Shown here piece by piece: positions 28,273 through 38,532 of a stretch of DNA of 64,000 bases. Source of the stretch: Agrobacterium tumefaciens (GTDB taxonomy: Bacteria; Pseudomonadota; Alphaproteobacteria; Rhizobiales; Rhizobiaceae); contig NZ_CP039889.1 in NCBI RefSeq assembly GCF_005221325.1, positions 1,493,501-1,557,500 on the forward strand, given 5' to 3'. Positions within the stretch are counted from its first letter, which is position 1. The number at the start of each line of letters is the position of its first letter. The position numbers were made by a program, and so were the translations under genes. The notes below the pieces were generated by a model. The model made no database searches, was not told the DNA's origin, and worked only from the letters and a program-made list of their open reading frames with translations.

Positions 28273-29160
28273 ATGCAAAAGGGTTTTCTGCTCGGTCTGT
28301 TCGCTTATGCGACCTTTTCCATGGGCGATGCCACGATCAAGTCGCTGGGATCGCAGATCAGCGTTTTCGAGATCGGTTTTTTCAGTATTCTCTTCTCCGG
28401 CATCTTCATCTTCTTCAGCAAACCGCGTGAGGAAAGGTGGCGCGAATTCTGGCGCATGAGCCGGCCATTCGCGGTGCATGGGCGTGCGATTTCCGGTCTC
28501 TTTGCCGGCATTTTCGGCATCTATGCCTTCACCACCATTCCCCTTGCGGAAGCCTATGCGCTGATCTTCCTGTCACCGCTTTTCGTGACAGTACTTTCCG
28601 CCGTGGTGCTGAAGGAGAATATCGGCCCATGGCGCTGGGCGGCGGTTCTGGCCGGCATCGTCGGCGTCGTCCTCGTCGTGCGGCCGGGCTTCAAGACGCT
28701 GGAACTCGGCCATATCGCCGCCATCGGCGTCGCGTTCCTGGCGGCGATGACCATCGTGCTTTTGCGCTCGCTCGCGGGCAAGGAAAAGCGCACCTCGATC
28801 ATGGGCGTGCTCCTGATTTACGGCCTTACCTTCAACGGCATCGCTTCCATCCCCGATTTCGTCATACCCAACCTGCACCAGCTTCTGGCCTTCGCCTTCA
28901 TCGGCCTTTGCACGGCGACGGGACAGATCACCCTTCTGGTCGCAACCCGCATCGCGCCGGCGAGCCAGATCGCGCCATCGCATTATTCGCAAATACTCTG
29001 GGCCGTGGCGATTGGCATGACCTTCTTTCACGAATATCCTGACGCCGTTGCGGTGCTGGGTCTCGCCGTCATCGCTGGATCGGGACTTTTGACGATGATC
29101 CGTGAAAAGGTAAGGCTCGGCACCGTGCGATGGAACCCGTTTTTCCGCAATCGCCTCTGA
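28273..29160 (+). CDS. DMT (EamA) family exporter
   Basis: ATG 28273 follows GGGGAAGTCAA and gives 295 residues with ten predicted membrane helices in two EamA repeats (first: GLFAYATFSMGDATIKSLG; second beginning near VAFLAAMTIVLLRSLAG). The family exports amino acids, nucleosides or other small metabolites. No neighbouring gene gives the substrate; the LysR gene 13 bases downstream is convergent. An upstream in-frame extension has no ribosome site. Confidence 0.9.
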   Translation: MQKGFLLGLFAYATFSMGDATIKSLGSQISVFEIGFFSILFSGIFIFFSKPREERWREFWRMSRPFAVHGRAISGLFAGIFGIYAFTTIPLAEAYALIFLSPLFVTVLSAVVLKENIGPWRWAAVLAGIVGVVLVVRPGFKTLELGHIAAIGVAFLAAMTIVLLRSLAGKEKRTSIMGVLLIYGLTFNGIASIPDFVIPNLHQLLAFAFIGLCTATGQITLLVATRIAPASQIAPSHYSQILWAVAIGMTFFHEYPDAVAVLGLAVIAGSGLLTMIREKVRLGTVRWNPFFRNRL

Positions 29161-29173
29161 TGCGCACAGCTAG

Positions 29174-30076
29174 CTATAACGGCTTGCCAACCTGATCGAG
29201 CAGCCAGGACTGAAAGGCGCGGGCAAGCGCATTGTCCTGCCGCCCTTCCGGCAGGGCGACGTAATAGCTCTTGTCGGTTTGCAGGGGTATGTCGAAGACG
29301 ATTTCGAGGCGGCCGGAGGCGAGTTCCGCCTCGATGAGATATCTGGGTAGAAGGGCGAAACCGATGCCGCTCGCGGCGGCCTCGATGATCATCGAAAACT
29401 GATCGAAACGGCTGCCCTGATAGGCATTGTCAGCCGTCACGCCGTTCATTTCCAGCCATTCCGTCCAGAGTTTCGGCCGCGTCGTGACATGCAGCAGCGG
29501 TTGTCCGGCCAGATCCTGCGCCCGGTCCACGCCTGCGCGGCGGAGCAGGGCAGGGCTCGCGACCGGCACGATCACCTCGTTGCATAAGAACGTGCAGGTG
29601 CCGTGTGCCCAGATTGGCTGGCCGTAGTGAATGGCGAGATCGAAACCTTCCTCATCAAAATCGAAGGGATGCGAGCGCGAGCCGATCGTGATCGTCATAT
29701 CAGGGTTGGCGTCGATGAAGCGGGAGAGGCGCGGCATCAGCCAGCGGCTTCCGAATGTCGGTAATGTTGCGACGGAGAGCGATGCATGCGAGGTTCCGGC
29801 GGAAACCGCACGCACCATCAGCTGTTCGGATTGCTGCAACAGGCGCCGCACATCGGGCAGGAACTTGCGCCCCGCTTCCGAAAGCACGACCCGCCGGCGG
29901 ATGCGCTCGAACAGCTGCATTCCCGTCTGCGCTTCCAGCTCGCCGATCTGTCGGCTGACAGCGCTCTGCGTGAGGTTGAGTTCTTCGGCCGCACGCGTAA
30001 AATTGCCATGCCGTGCCGCGCATTCGAACGCTTGCAGGGTAACGATGTCAGGAACCAGTCTTCTGCGCGGATCCAT
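29174..30076 (-). CDS. LysR-family regulator (GcvA-like)
   Basis: The 300-residue protein has the N-terminal helix-turn-helix (FTRAAEELNLTQSAVSRQIG, about residues 25-45) and a C-terminal effector domain of the GcvA/AmpR subgroup (LSVATLPTFGSRWLMPRL). It is divergent from the aldehyde dehydrogenase gene at 30290 with 213 bases between, so it probably controls that gene in response to a lysine-degradation intermediate. No obvious palindromic operator stands out in the divergent region. Confidence 0.92.
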   Translation of the reverse strand: MDPRRRLVPDIVTLQAFECAARHGNFTRAAEELNLTQSAVSRQIGELEAQTGMQLFERIRRRVVLSEAGRKFLPDVRRLLQQSEQLMVRAVSAGTSHASLSVATLPTFGSRWLMPRLSRFIDANPDMTITIGSRSHPFDFDEEGFDLAIHYGQPIWAHGTCTFLCNEVIVPVASPALLRRAGVDRAQDLAGQPLLHVTTRPKLWTEWLEMNGVTADNAYQGSRFDQFSMIIEAAASGIGFALLPRYLIEAELASGRLEIVFDIPLQTDKSYYVALPEGRQDNALARAFQSWLLDQVGKPL

Positions 30077-30289
30077 TCCATTCTCGCATCAACTTACCCG
30101 CTTTCCTCATTGGAAAAGGGTTGTTATGGCCATATATGATTACGGGAAAGAATGGAACGGTGTTTTCCGGCGTTGCCGGGCCCAGTTTCAAACAACGAAT
30201 GAAAAATTCGGGGAAAGATGAGTGCCGGGAGTTGAAAGCGCCGTATCCACACGGCCTTTCCTCCCCTTTCAACCAAAAGGACGATGGAC

Positions 30290-31819
30290 ATGGATGCGAT
30301 GACGAAGCTTGATGTGAAACAGGAAGCCGCGGCTCTGCTCGACAGGATGGGTGTTGCCCGCGATCTTTATACCGGCGGCGACATGGCGTCCTTCAGCCCC
30401 GTCACGGGTGAGCAGATCGCGAGCCTCAAGACTGTGTCGGTAGAGGGTGTCGCAGCCGTGGTCGACAAGGCTGACGCGGCCTTCAGGACCTGGCGTAATG
30501 TACCGGCGCCTCGCCGCGGTGAGCTGATCCGCCTGCTCGGCGAAGAACTCCGCGCCTTCAAGACCGATCTTGGCCGTCTCGTTTCGCTGGAAGCGGGCAA
30601 GATCCCGTCTGAAGGCCTCGGTGAAGTGCAGGAGATGATCGATATCTGCGATTTCGCCGTCGGTCTTTCGCGCCAGCTTTATGGTCTCACCATCGCCACC
30701 GAACGCCCCGGCCACCGCATGATGGAAACCTGGCATCCGCTCGGTGTCGTCGGCGTCATCTCGGCCTTCAATTTCCCCGTCGCCGTCTGGTCGTGGAATG
30801 CCGCGCTTGCCATCGTCTGCGGCAATTCGGTGGTTTGGAAGCCTTCGGAGAAGACCCCGCTGACGGCCCTTGCCGTGCAGGGCATCTTCGAGCGCGCGGC
30901 TGCGCGCTTCGGCGATGCGCCGGAAGGTCTGTCGCAACTGCTGATCGGTGACCGCGCCGTCGGTGAAGCCATGGTGGACAATGCCAAGGTGCCGCTCGTC
31001 TCCGCCACCGGTTCCACCCGCATGGGCCGTGATGTCGGCCCGCGTCTGGCAAAGCGCTTCGCCCGCGCCATTCTGGAGCTTGGCGGCAACAATGCCGGCA
31101 TCGTCTGCCCCTCGGCCGATCTCGACATGGCGCTGCGCGCCATCGCCTTCGGCGCCATGGGCACCGCCGGCCAGCGCTGCACCACACTTCGTCGCCTTTT
31201 CGTGCATGACAGCGTTTATGACGAACTCGTGCCGCGCCTGAAGAAGGCCTATGCCTCCGTCTCCGTCGGCAATCCGCTGGAAAGCGCCGCACTTGTCGGC
31301 CCGCTGGTCGACAAGGCGGCCTTTGACGGCATGCAAAAGGCGCTTGAGGCTGCCAAGGCGGCAGGTGGCGTTGTGAATGGCGGCAGCCGCGTGGATACCG
31401 GTGCGGCAGACGCTTATTACGTGAAGCCGGCACTGGTCGAAATGCCGAAGCAGGTTGGCCCCGTTCTGGAAGAAACCTTCGCGCCGATCCTCTATATCAT
31501 GAAATATAGCGATCTCGATCAGGCGATCGACGCCCATAACGCCGTCGCCGCCGGTCTTTCTTCATCGATCTTCACCCGCGACATTCAGGAATCGGAACGC
31601 TTCCTGTCGTCGGAGGGCTCGGATTGCGGCATCGCCAACGTCAATATTGGCACATCGGGTGCGGAAATCGGTGGCGCCTTCGGCGGTGAGAAGGAAACCG
31701 GTGGCGGCCGTGAATCCGGTTCGGATTCCTGGAAGGCCTATATGCGCCGCGCCACCAACACCATCAACTATTCCAAGGCGCTGCCTTTGGCACAGGGCGT
31801 TTCCTTCGATATCGAATAA
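30290..31819 (+). CDS. amaB: L-piperidine-6-carboxylate / aminoadipate-semialdehyde dehydrogenase
   Basis: The start is put at ATG 30290, 8 bases after AAGGA; ATG 30284 is only 2 bases from that site. The 509-residue aldehyde dehydrogenase has the AFNFPVAVWSWNAALAIVCG oxyanion region, WKPSEKTPL, catalytic glutamate in LELGGNNAG and catalytic cysteine in GQRCTTLRRLF. The TERPGHRMMETWHPLG segment and overall pattern match the ALDH7 branch (antiquitin/AmaB), which oxidises alpha-aminoadipate semialdehyde in lysine breakdown. A divergent LysR gene lies next to it, and a strong terminator follows. Confidence 0.87.
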   Translation: MDAMTKLDVKQEAAALLDRMGVARDLYTGGDMASFSPVTGEQIASLKTVSVEGVAAVVDKADAAFRTWRNVPAPRRGELIRLLGEELRAFKTDLGRLVSLEAGKIPSEGLGEVQEMIDICDFAVGLSRQLYGLTIATERPGHRMMETWHPLGVVGVISAFNFPVAVWSWNAALAIVCGNSVVWKPSEKTPLTALAVQGIFERAAARFGDAPEGLSQLLIGDRAVGEAMVDNAKVPLVSATGSTRMGRDVGPRLAKRFARAILELGGNNAGIVCPSADLDMALRAIAFGAMGTAGQRCTTLRRLFVHDSVYDELVPRLKKAYASVSVGNPLESAALVGPLVDKAAFDGMQKALEAAKAAGGVVNGGSRVDTGAADAYYVKPALVEMPKQVGPVLEETFAPILYIMKYSDLDQAIDAHNAVAAGLSSSIFTRDIQESERFLSSEGSDCGIANVNIGTSGAEIGGAFGGEKETGGGRESGSDSWKAYMRRATNTINYSKALPLAQGVSFDIE

Positions 31820-31846
31820 GCCCACCGCATCCTGATTGATCCATAT

Positions 31847-31875
31847 GCCGGCGCCTCGTGCGCCGGCGTTTTCGT
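31847..31875 (+). terminator. Rho-independent terminator after the aldehyde dehydrogenase
   Basis: GCCGGCGC, loop CTCGT, GCGCCGGC, followed by GTTTTCGTTT. A perfect 8-bp GC stem with a T-rich tail 28 bases after the stop codon. Confidence 0.8.
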
Positions 31876-32049
31876 TTGGGGGCTGAAAACAAGCCGCCGC
31901 CAATATTTGCGGAAATGCCTGATGGCAGCGGAATTTTATTCCTGCGATATCAGTTATATTGAATTATTGTCTCTCTATCGTTTTTGTTGGAAACCCTAGC
32001 ATTGCTCCATATCGCAGACCGGCCAGTGGGGCTGGTGATAGGAGATGAA

Positions 32050-33003
32050 ATGCCAGCCATTACCCGACGCGTCCTTTCCGCCGGTCTCATCGCCGCCGCC
32101 GCCTTTTCAACGCTGGCATTTGCCGCACAGGCGGCGGAAGAACTGAAGATCGGTTATCAGAAAACCGGCCTGCCGGTGATCGCCCGTCAGCAGGGCGTCA
32201 TCGAAAAGGCGCTCGAGGCCAAAGGCGTGAAGGTGTCCTGGGTGGAGTTCACGGCAGGCCCGCCGCTGGTGGAAGCGCTGAATGTCGGCTCCATCAATGT
32301 CGGCTGGACAGGCGACGCGCCGCCGATTTTCGGTCAGGCGGCGGGTTCGGCCATTGTCTATGTCGCGGCGCTTCCTTCGAACGGCAAGGGCGAGGCGATC
32401 TTCACCAAGCCTGAAAGCGGTATCAAATCGGTTGCCGATCTCAAGGGCAAGAAGGTCGGCGTCGGCAAGGGCACCAGTGCCCACAATCTGCTGGTTGCGG
32501 CGCTGGAGAAGAACGGCCTGAAATTCAGCGATATCGAGGTGACCTATCTCAGCCCGGCCGACGCCGCGGCCGCTTTTGCCAGCGACAAGATTGATGCCTG
32601 GGCCGTCTGGGACCCGTTCTACGCGATTGCCGAAACCCGCTACAAGCCGGTGACCCTTGCCCGCACCAGCGACGTTCTTGACGTCAGCACCTATTTCCTC
32701 GCCAATCGCGATTATGCCAAATCCCATGCGGATACGATCAACACCACCGTCGGTGCTCTGGGCGAAGCGGCAAAATGGTCTGCCGCAAACCGCGACAAGG
32801 TGGCGGCTGCGCTGCATGAAGTGACGGGCGTTCCGCTGGAGGCGCAGACGCTCGCCGCCAACCGCTCGGAATTCGGCATCACCAGGATCGACGACAAGAT
32901 CGTCGCCAGCCAGCAGGAAACCGCCGACCGCTTCTATCGTCTTGGCCTCATCCCGAAACAGATCAGCATCAAGGATGCCGTCTGGTCGGGCGCGACCAAC
33001 TAA
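32050..33003 (+). CDS. Aliphatic sulfonate/nitrate-type ABC transporter substrate-binding protein
   Basis: ATG 32050, with GGAG 6 bases upstream, gives 317 residues. A signal peptide (ITRRVLSAGLIAAAAFSTLA, cleavage after AQA) is followed by the SsuA/TauA fold: LKIGYQKTGLPVIARQQG, VEFTAGPPLVEALNVGSINV and DAWAVWDPFYAIAE. It is a periplasmic binder for alkanesulfonates or a related oxyanion. The permease and ATPase genes follow in the same operon. No monooxygenase (ssuD or tauD) accompanies them, so substrate breakdown must rely on genes elsewhere. A reading from 31984 adds residues before the signal peptide and is rejected. Confidence 0.9.
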   Translation: MPAITRRVLSAGLIAAAAFSTLAFAAQAAEELKIGYQKTGLPVIARQQGVIEKALEAKGVKVSWVEFTAGPPLVEALNVGSINVGWTGDAPPIFGQAAGSAIVYVAALPSNGKGEAIFTKPESGIKSVADLKGKKVGVGKGTSAHNLLVAALEKNGLKFSDIEVTYLSPADAAAAFASDKIDAWAVWDPFYAIAETRYKPVTLARTSDVLDVSTYFLANRDYAKSHADTINTTVGALGEAAKWSAANRDKVAAALHEVTGVPLEAQTLAANRSEFGITRIDDKIVASQQETADRFYRLGLIPKQISIKDAVWSGATN

Positions 33004-33022
33004 GCCGGACCGGAGGGACGTC

Positions 33023-33805
33023 ATGAGCACTGGAAAGCGTACTGAGATAGGTGGTGCCGCCACCGGCTGGCTGCTTCCCGCCATCATCCTTGCGGGATGG
33101 GAAGTGGCGGCGCGTGTTGGCCTGATTTCCGCCAACGTGCTGCCGGCCCCCTCCGCTGTTGCCGAAGCCTTCTGGCGGCTTTTGCTCTCGGGTGAACTCA
33201 TCGCCAATATCGGCGTCAGTTCCGCCCGCGCACTCGCCGGTTTCGCCATTGGCGGCGCTATCGGCTTCATCTTCGGTTTGGCCAATGGTCTGTCGAGATT
33301 TTCGCGCAGCTTCACCGATACGACGCTGCAGATGATCCGCAATATTCCGCATCTGGCGCTCATTCCGCTCGTCATCCTGTGGTTCGGCATCGATGAGGAA
33401 GCGAAGCTCTTTCTCGTCGCGCTCGGGGTCTTCTTCCCGATCTACATCAACACGCTGCTCGGCATTCAGGGCGTCGATCCGCAGCTGGTGGAGATGGGCC
33501 GCACCTACGGCATGTCGCCCTTCACGCTGTTCCGGCGGGTCATCCTGCCCGGCGCGCTGCCGTCCATCTTCACCGGCCTGCGTTACGCGCTCGGCATCAT
33601 GTGGCTGACGCTGATCGTGGCGGAAACCATCTCCTCGTCCTCCGGCCTCGGCTACATGGCCATGCAGGCGCGCGAATTCCTGCTGATCGATGTCGTTGTG
33701 CTGTCGATCCTCATCTATGCGCTTCTCGGCAAGCTCGCCGACAGTTTCGCCCGCTTCCTCGAAAGCGTCTTCCTGCAATGGCATCCAGCCTTCAAGAAAG
33801 TCTGA
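33023..33805 (+). CDS. SsuC/TauC-type ABC transporter permease
   Basis: ATG 33023 after GGAGGGACGTC gives 260 residues with six membrane helices and the BPD-transporter coupling motif, here EMGRTYGMSPFTLFRRVILP followed by GALPSIFTGL. This is the normal SsuC signature for contacting the ATPase. It lies 19 bases after the binding-protein gene and 8 bases before the ATPase gene. Confidence 0.93.
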   Translation: MSTGKRTEIGGAATGWLLPAIILAGWEVAARVGLISANVLPAPSAVAEAFWRLLLSGELIANIGVSSARALAGFAIGGAIGFIFGLANGLSRFSRSFTDTTLQMIRNIPHLALIPLVILWFGIDEEAKLFLVALGVFFPIYINTLLGIQGVDPQLVEMGRTYGMSPFTLFRRVILPGALPSIFTGLRYALGIMWLTLIVAETISSSSGLGYMAMQAREFLLIDVVVLSILIYALLGKLADSFARFLESVFLQWHPAFKKV

Positions 33806-33813
33806 GGTAACCC

Positions 33814-34644
33814 ATGTCGACCGGTAATGTGACGACGCTGAGACGCCCCGATGCCCCGCAACCTCTTCCGCCCGGAACCGAGGCGAAGATCGAACACCGT
33901 GCCAAACCGGCCGAAGGCAAGGTCGCCTTCAGCTTCCGCAACGTCACGAAGAGCTTCGGCGACAAGCCGGTTCTGCGCGGCATCGATCTCGATGTGCGGG
34001 AAGGCGAGTTTCTGGCCATCATCGGCAAGAGCGGCTGCGGCAAGAGCACGCTTTTGCGTATTCTGGCCGGCCTCGACACGCCGACGACCGGAACCGTCTC
34101 AAAGGATGCATCAAGCCGCACCCGCATGATGTTTCAGGAGCCGCGCCTTCTGCCGTGGGAGCGGATCGCAAACAATGTTTCGGTGGGCCTGACCGGCATC
34201 GCCAAAGGCGAAGCTGCAAGGGAACAGGCGCTTGGCATTCTCGATGAGGTCGGCTTAAAGGATCGGGCGGGCGAGTGGCCCTATGTGCTTTCCGGCGGCC
34301 AGAAGCAGCGCGTGGCGCTGGCACGCGCGCTTGTCGCCCATCCGCAAATCCTGGCGCTGGACGAGCCGCTCGGCGCGCTCGATGCGCTCACCCGCATCGA
34401 AATGCAGCTTTTACTGGAGCGTATCTGGCGCAAACAGAAATTCACCGCCGTGCTCGTAACCCACGATGTTTCGGAGGCCGTCGCGCTCGCGGATCGCATC
34501 GTCGTCATCGATGAGGGGCGTATCGCGCTCGATCTCGATGTGAAGCTGCCGCGTCCGCGCCGCCATGGCACGCCGGAATTCGCAAGGCTGGAAGAACAGG
34601 TTCTGAACCAGCTCTTCGGCCGTGGCGAGATTACTGGACAATAG
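33814..34644 (+). CDS. SsuB-type ABC transporter ATP-binding protein
   Basis: The 276-residue ATPase has a roughly 40-residue variable N-terminus, Walker [10 protein letters not shown], a Q-loop in [11 protein letters not shown], the signature [15 protein letters not shown], Walker [12 protein letters not shown] and the switch histidine [14 protein letters not shown]. It completes the three-part importer. The convergent putA gene ends 38 bases beyond its stop. Confidence 0.94.
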   Translation: MSTGNVTTLRRPDAPQPLPPGTEAKIEHRAKPAEGKVAFSFRNVTKSFGDKPVLRGIDLDVREGEFLAIIGKSGCGKSTLLRILAGLDTPTTGTVSKDASSRTRMMFQEPRLLPWERIANNVSVGLTGIAKGEAAREQALGILDEVGLKDRAGEWPYVLSGGQKQRVALARALVAHPQILALDEPLGALDALTRIEMQLLLERIWRKQKFTAVLVTHDVSEAVALADRIVVIDEGRIALDLDVKLPRPRRHGTPEFARLEEQVLNQLFGRGEITGQ

Positions 34645-34682
34645 GTGGCGCGGCAGGGTCGAGACCCTGCCGGGACCATGTC

Positions 34683-37600
34683 TTAGCCTATGCTCATCAG
34701 GCTGGCATTGCCGCCGGCAGCCGTGGTGTTGACGCTGACGGAGACCTCCTCCACCAACCAGTCGAGAGTATAAGGCTGGCTTTCGCCGGAAAGTGCGTCC
34801 GTCGTCGCTGCCTGAACGAGAACCAGCGGGCCGGGCAGGGTGGCAATCTTCCTGTTGATCGCAACCACACGCTCCGCATCGCCCTCGACCAGCGCACCGG
34901 CGAAAGGTGCTGATTTCTTCCAGTCATCCGCCCAGACGATGCGCGAGGTGACGGTTGCCGGCAGGCCGTAGATTGCCTTTTCCAGTCCGGAAGCATTGTC
35001 GATGACAACCGAGTTCCCGGTGGAAAGCGCCGCCGCAAGCTGGCGGTAAAGCCCCTGTTCGGTTGCCGGCACCAGCAGGATCTTGCCGCGTGGATGCAGC
35101 GCATAGACGTTGCGCTCGCCGACCGGTCCCGCCAGTTCGGTCTCGAAGCCGAGGCCGGAAAGCGCTGCCGCCTGGCGCGCGGCTTCGGCGGCGACGGTCT
35201 GACCATTTTCATCCAGCCAGCGGGCGAGATCGACCGCGGCCTGATCCTGCTGGCTGGCGATGCGGTCGATCTTCGGTGCTTTTTCCGTCATGCGGCCAAG
35301 ATAGAGCGGGCCGCCGGCCTTGGGGCCGGTGCCGGAAAGGCCGCGCCCGCCAAACGGTTGCACGCCGACCACCGCGCCGATGATGTTGCGGTTCACATAA
35401 AGATTGCCGGCCGCGACGCGGGAGAGCACATGCTGGATCGTATCGTCGAGACGCGTATGCAGGCCGAAGGTCAGGCCGTAGCCGGTGGCGTTGATCTCGT
35501 CGATCAGCCGGTCGAGATTATCGCGCTTGAAGCGGATGACGTGCAGCACCGGCCCGAAGACCTCGCGCTTCAGATCGGCAAGCGATTTCATCTCGATGAT
35601 GGTTGGTGGCACGAAGGTGCCCTTGCCGGTTTCCCCCGCAAGCGCGATCTGCTCGATGCGGTGACCGAGCGAACGCATGCCGTCAATGTGCTTTTCGATG
35701 ATGCCTTTTGCTTCTGCAGTGATGACGGGACCGACATCCACGGAGAGCCGATCCGTACGGCCGATCCGCAATTCATGCAATGCGCCTTTCAGCATGGTCA
35801 GCGTGCGGTCCGCCACATCTTCCTGCAGGCAGAGAATGCGCAGTGCGGAGCAGCGCTGTCCGGCACTGTCGAAGGCGGACGCAATGACATCGGCGACGAC
35901 CTGTTCTGCAAGTGCCGAGGAATCGACGATCATGGCGTTCTGGCCGCCGGTCTCTGCGATCAGCGGCACCGGCTGGCCATTGGACAGAACCCGGCCGGCA
36001 AGCTGGCCCTGAATGAGCCGCGCCACTTCCGTGGAGCCGGTGAACATCACGCCCGCCGTCAGTGGTGAACCGACGAGTGCTGCACCCGTCTTGCCGTCGC
36101 CCGGCAGAAGCTGCACGGCGTCTTGCGGAACGCCCGCTTCATGCAGCAGGCGTACGCCCTGCGCGGCGATCAGGGGTGTCTCCTCGGCGGGTTTTGCCAG
36201 AACCGGGTTGCCGGCAACCAGCGCCGCCGTCACCTGTCCGATGAAGATGGCGAGCGGGAAGTTCCATGGGCTGATGCAGACGATCGGACCGAGCGGCGTT
36301 TCGCCTGATTTGAAGTTCCTGCGGGCTTCCGCCGCGTAATAACGCAGGAAGTCGATGGCCTCGCGCACCTCGGCAATGGCGTTGGGCATGGATTTTCCTG
36401 CCTCGCGCATGATGAGGCCGAGCAACGCGGGCATTTCGGCCTGCATGGCGTCAGCTGCGCGCTCCAGGCAGGCGGCGCGGTCTTCCACGGGGGTGGAGGA
36501 CCAGCTTGAGGCCGCCGCCCGTTGCATGGCCGCCTCGACATCGGCTTCGGTGGGTTCCGTCACCTGGCCGACGATATCGGTGTGATCGCCGGGGTTGAGG
36601 ACCGGACGTGTCTGGCCGCCCGCCTGTGGTGCGGCAGCCTTCCATTCTGTTGCTGCACCTGCCTTCAAGGTCTTGTCGAGGGCAGAGAGCGTCGTTTCAC
36701 TGGAGAGGTCGAGGCCGGCGGAATTTTTCCGTTCCGGGCCGAAGAGACCGGCGGGGGTGGCGATGCGGTCGTGCTGTGCACCGGGAACGGCATAGGCTTT
36801 GACTACCGCAACCGGGTCTTCCAGCAGGGAATCCACCGGCACGGCTGGGTCGGCAATGCGGTTGACGAAAGAGGAGTTCGCGCCGTTTTCCAGAAGACGA
36901 CGAACGAGATAGGCCAGCAGTGTCTCATGGGTGCCGACCGGGGCGTAGAAGCGGCAGGGGCGGTCGAGTTTCTTCTTGCCGACGACTTCGCTGTAAAGTG
37001 GTTCGCCCATGCCGTGCAGGCACTGGAACTCGTAGTCGCCGAGTTTGAAATCGGGGCCGGCGAGGTGATAGATCGTCGCCATGGACTGCGCATTGTGGGT
37101 CGCAAATTGCGGGAAGACCAGATCGCGCGCGTCGAGCAGCTTGCGGGCGCAGGCGATGTAGGAGACATCGGTGTGCACCTTCCGGGTGAACACAGGGAAG
37201 TCTTCCAGCCCCTCCACCTGCGCGCGCTTGATTTCCGCATCCCAATAAGCGCCCTTGACGAGGCGCACCATGATGCGGCGGCCCGAACGGCGGGCGAGAT
37301 CGATGATGTAATCCAGAACGAAGGGGCAGCGGCGGCCATAGGCCTGCACGACGAAACCGAGGCCGTTCCAGCCGGCAAGGTCCTTGTCCAGCGCCAGTTC
37401 TTCGAGAAGATCTAGCGACAGTTCCAGCCGGTCGGCTTCCTCGGCATCGATATTGAGGCCGATATCGTATGTCTTGCTGAGCAGCATCAGCGACTTCACG
37501 CGCGGCAGAAGCTCCGCCATCACCCGCTCGGCCTGCGCGCGGGCGTAACGCGGATGCAGCGCTGAAAGCTTGATGGAAATGCCCGGCCCGCCATAGATAC

Positions 37601-38357
37601 CGCGGCCGGCAGAGGCCTTGCCGATGGCGTGGATGGCGTTTTCGTAATCCTTGTAATAGCGCTCCGCATCCTTTGCGGTGGTCGCGGCTTCGCCCAGCAT
37701 GTCGTAGGAATATTGGAAGCCCTGCTCTTCAAGCGGTTTGGAACGCTTGATCGCTTCGCCGATCGTCTCGCCGGTCACGAACTGCTCGCCCATCATGCGC
37801 ATCGCCATATCGACGCCACGGCGGATGACGGGTTCGCCGGCGCGGGCGATCAGCTTGGTCAGCGCCGCCGAAAGGCCGCTGTCATTGACCGTCGAGGTCA
37901 GCTTGCCGGTGATGACGAGGCCCCAGGTGGCGGCATTGACAAAAAGCGAGCGTCCGCCGCCAATATGGGACTTCCAGTCGCCGCGCGCGATCTTGTCGCG
38001 GATCAGCGCATCGCGGGTCGCGGTGTCGGGAATGCGCAGAAGCGCTTCGGCAAGGCACATCAGCGCCACGCCCTCATGGCTGGAGAGCGAATATTCCTGC
38101 ACCAGTCCTTCGACACCGGTGCCCTTGGTCTTGGCGCGCAACGCCTCGATCAGCTTGCGTGCCGTGGCGCGAATGGCGGTCGCCTGTTCCGATGCCACGG
38201 TTGCTGCCTCGAGCAGCGGCGCCAGGCACTCTTCCTCCGGGCGGCGATAGGCGGCGGTGATCGCCTTGCGCAGCAGGCTCTGTTCGCGCACCGGCGGTGC
38301 AAAATTCTGGAAGATACCGTTCATCGCAAGAGCGGCGTTGCTTGCACCATCGGCCAT
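34683..38357 (-). CDS. putA: Bifunctional proline dehydrogenase / L-glutamate gamma-semialdehyde dehydrogenase
   Basis: ATG 38357 (AGGATTTTCAGA upstream) gives 1224 residues; a reading from 38429 adds an Arg-rich stretch that is not family-like. An N-terminal helical arm is followed by the FAD-binding proline dehydrogenase barrel (around RRIMVRLVKGAYWDAEIKRA and QFATHNAQSMATIYHLAG) and the aldehyde dehydrogenase domain (ETGGQNAMIVD, catalytic Cys836 in SAGQRCSALRIL), then a C-terminal domain. It converts proline to glutamate in two steps with substrate channelling. The N-terminal ribbon-helix-helix of enterobacterial PutA is absent, so regulation falls to the divergent putR. Confidence 0.96.
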   Translation of the reverse strand: MADGASNAALAMNGIFQNFAPPVREQSLLRKAITAAYRRPEEECLAPLLEAATVASEQATAIRATARKLIEALRAKTKGTGVEGLVQEYSLSSHEGVALMCLAEALLRIPDTATRDALIRDKIARGDWKSHIGGGRSLFVNAATWGLVITGKLTSTVNDSGLSAALTKLIARAGEPVIRRGVDMAMRMMGEQFVTGETIGEAIKRSKPLEEQGFQYSYDMLGEAATTAKDAERYYKDYENAIHAIGKASAGRGIYGGPGISIKLSALHPRYARAQAERVMAELLPRVKSLMLLSKTYDIGLNIDAEEADRLELSLDLLEELALDKDLAGWNGLGFVVQAYGRRCPFVLDYIIDLARRSGRRIMVRLVKGAYWDAEIKRAQVEGLEDFPVFTRKVHTDVSYIACARKLLDARDLVFPQFATHNAQSMATIYHLAGPDFKLGDYEFQCLHGMGEPLYSEVVGKKKLDRPCRFYAPVGTHETLLAYLVRRLLENGANSSFVNRIADPAVPVDSLLEDPVAVVKAYAVPGAQHDRIATPAGLFGPERKNSAGLDLSSETTLSALDKTLKAGAATEWKAAAPQAGGQTRPVLNPGDHTDIVGQVTEPTEADVEAAMQRAAASSWSSTPVEDRAACLERAADAMQAEMPALLGLIMREAGKSMPNAIAEVREAIDFLRYYAAEARRNFKSGETPLGPIVCISPWNFPLAIFIGQVTAALVAGNPVLAKPAEETPLIAAQGVRLLHEAGVPQDAVQLLPGDGKTGAALVGSPLTAGVMFTGSTEVARLIQGQLAGRVLSNGQPVPLIAETGGQNAMIVDSSALAEQVVADVIASAFDSAGQRCSALRILCLQEDVADRTLTMLKGALHELRIGRTDRLSVDVGPVITAEAKGIIEKHIDGMRSLGHRIEQIALAGETGKGTFVPPTIIEMKSLADLKREVFGPVLHVIRFKRDNLDRLIDEINATGYGLTFGLHTRLDDTIQHVLSRVAAGNLYVNRNIIGAVVGVQPFGGRGLSGTGPKAGGPLYLGRMTEKAPKIDRIASQQDQAAVDLARWLDENGQTVAAEAARQAAALSGLGFETELAGPVGERNVYALHPRGKILLVPATEQGLYRQLAAALSTGNSVVIDNASGLEKAIYGLPATVTSRIVWADDWKKSAPFAGALVEGDAERVVAINRKIATLPGPLVLVQAATTDALSGESQPYTLDWLVEEVSVSVNTTAAGGNASLMSIG

Positions 38358-38532
38358 TCTGAAAATCCTGAAAACGCTGTTGAAAACAGATCGTCGGCGG
38401 CAGCGCGTCCTCCGCCCGCCGCTTGTCATCCTGGCGCTTACAATATCATTGCCGGAAAAATTGCTATGGCCTTATTTTCAGGATAAAACAGGCCATATGA
38501 ACTTTTATAAATCGAGAATGGCGTAAAATTGC

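Noticed and set aside
30154..30174. GGAAC followed by CGTT upstream of the aldehyde dehydrogenase
   Set aside because: The spacer is 12 bases, outside the 16-17 that EcfG uses.
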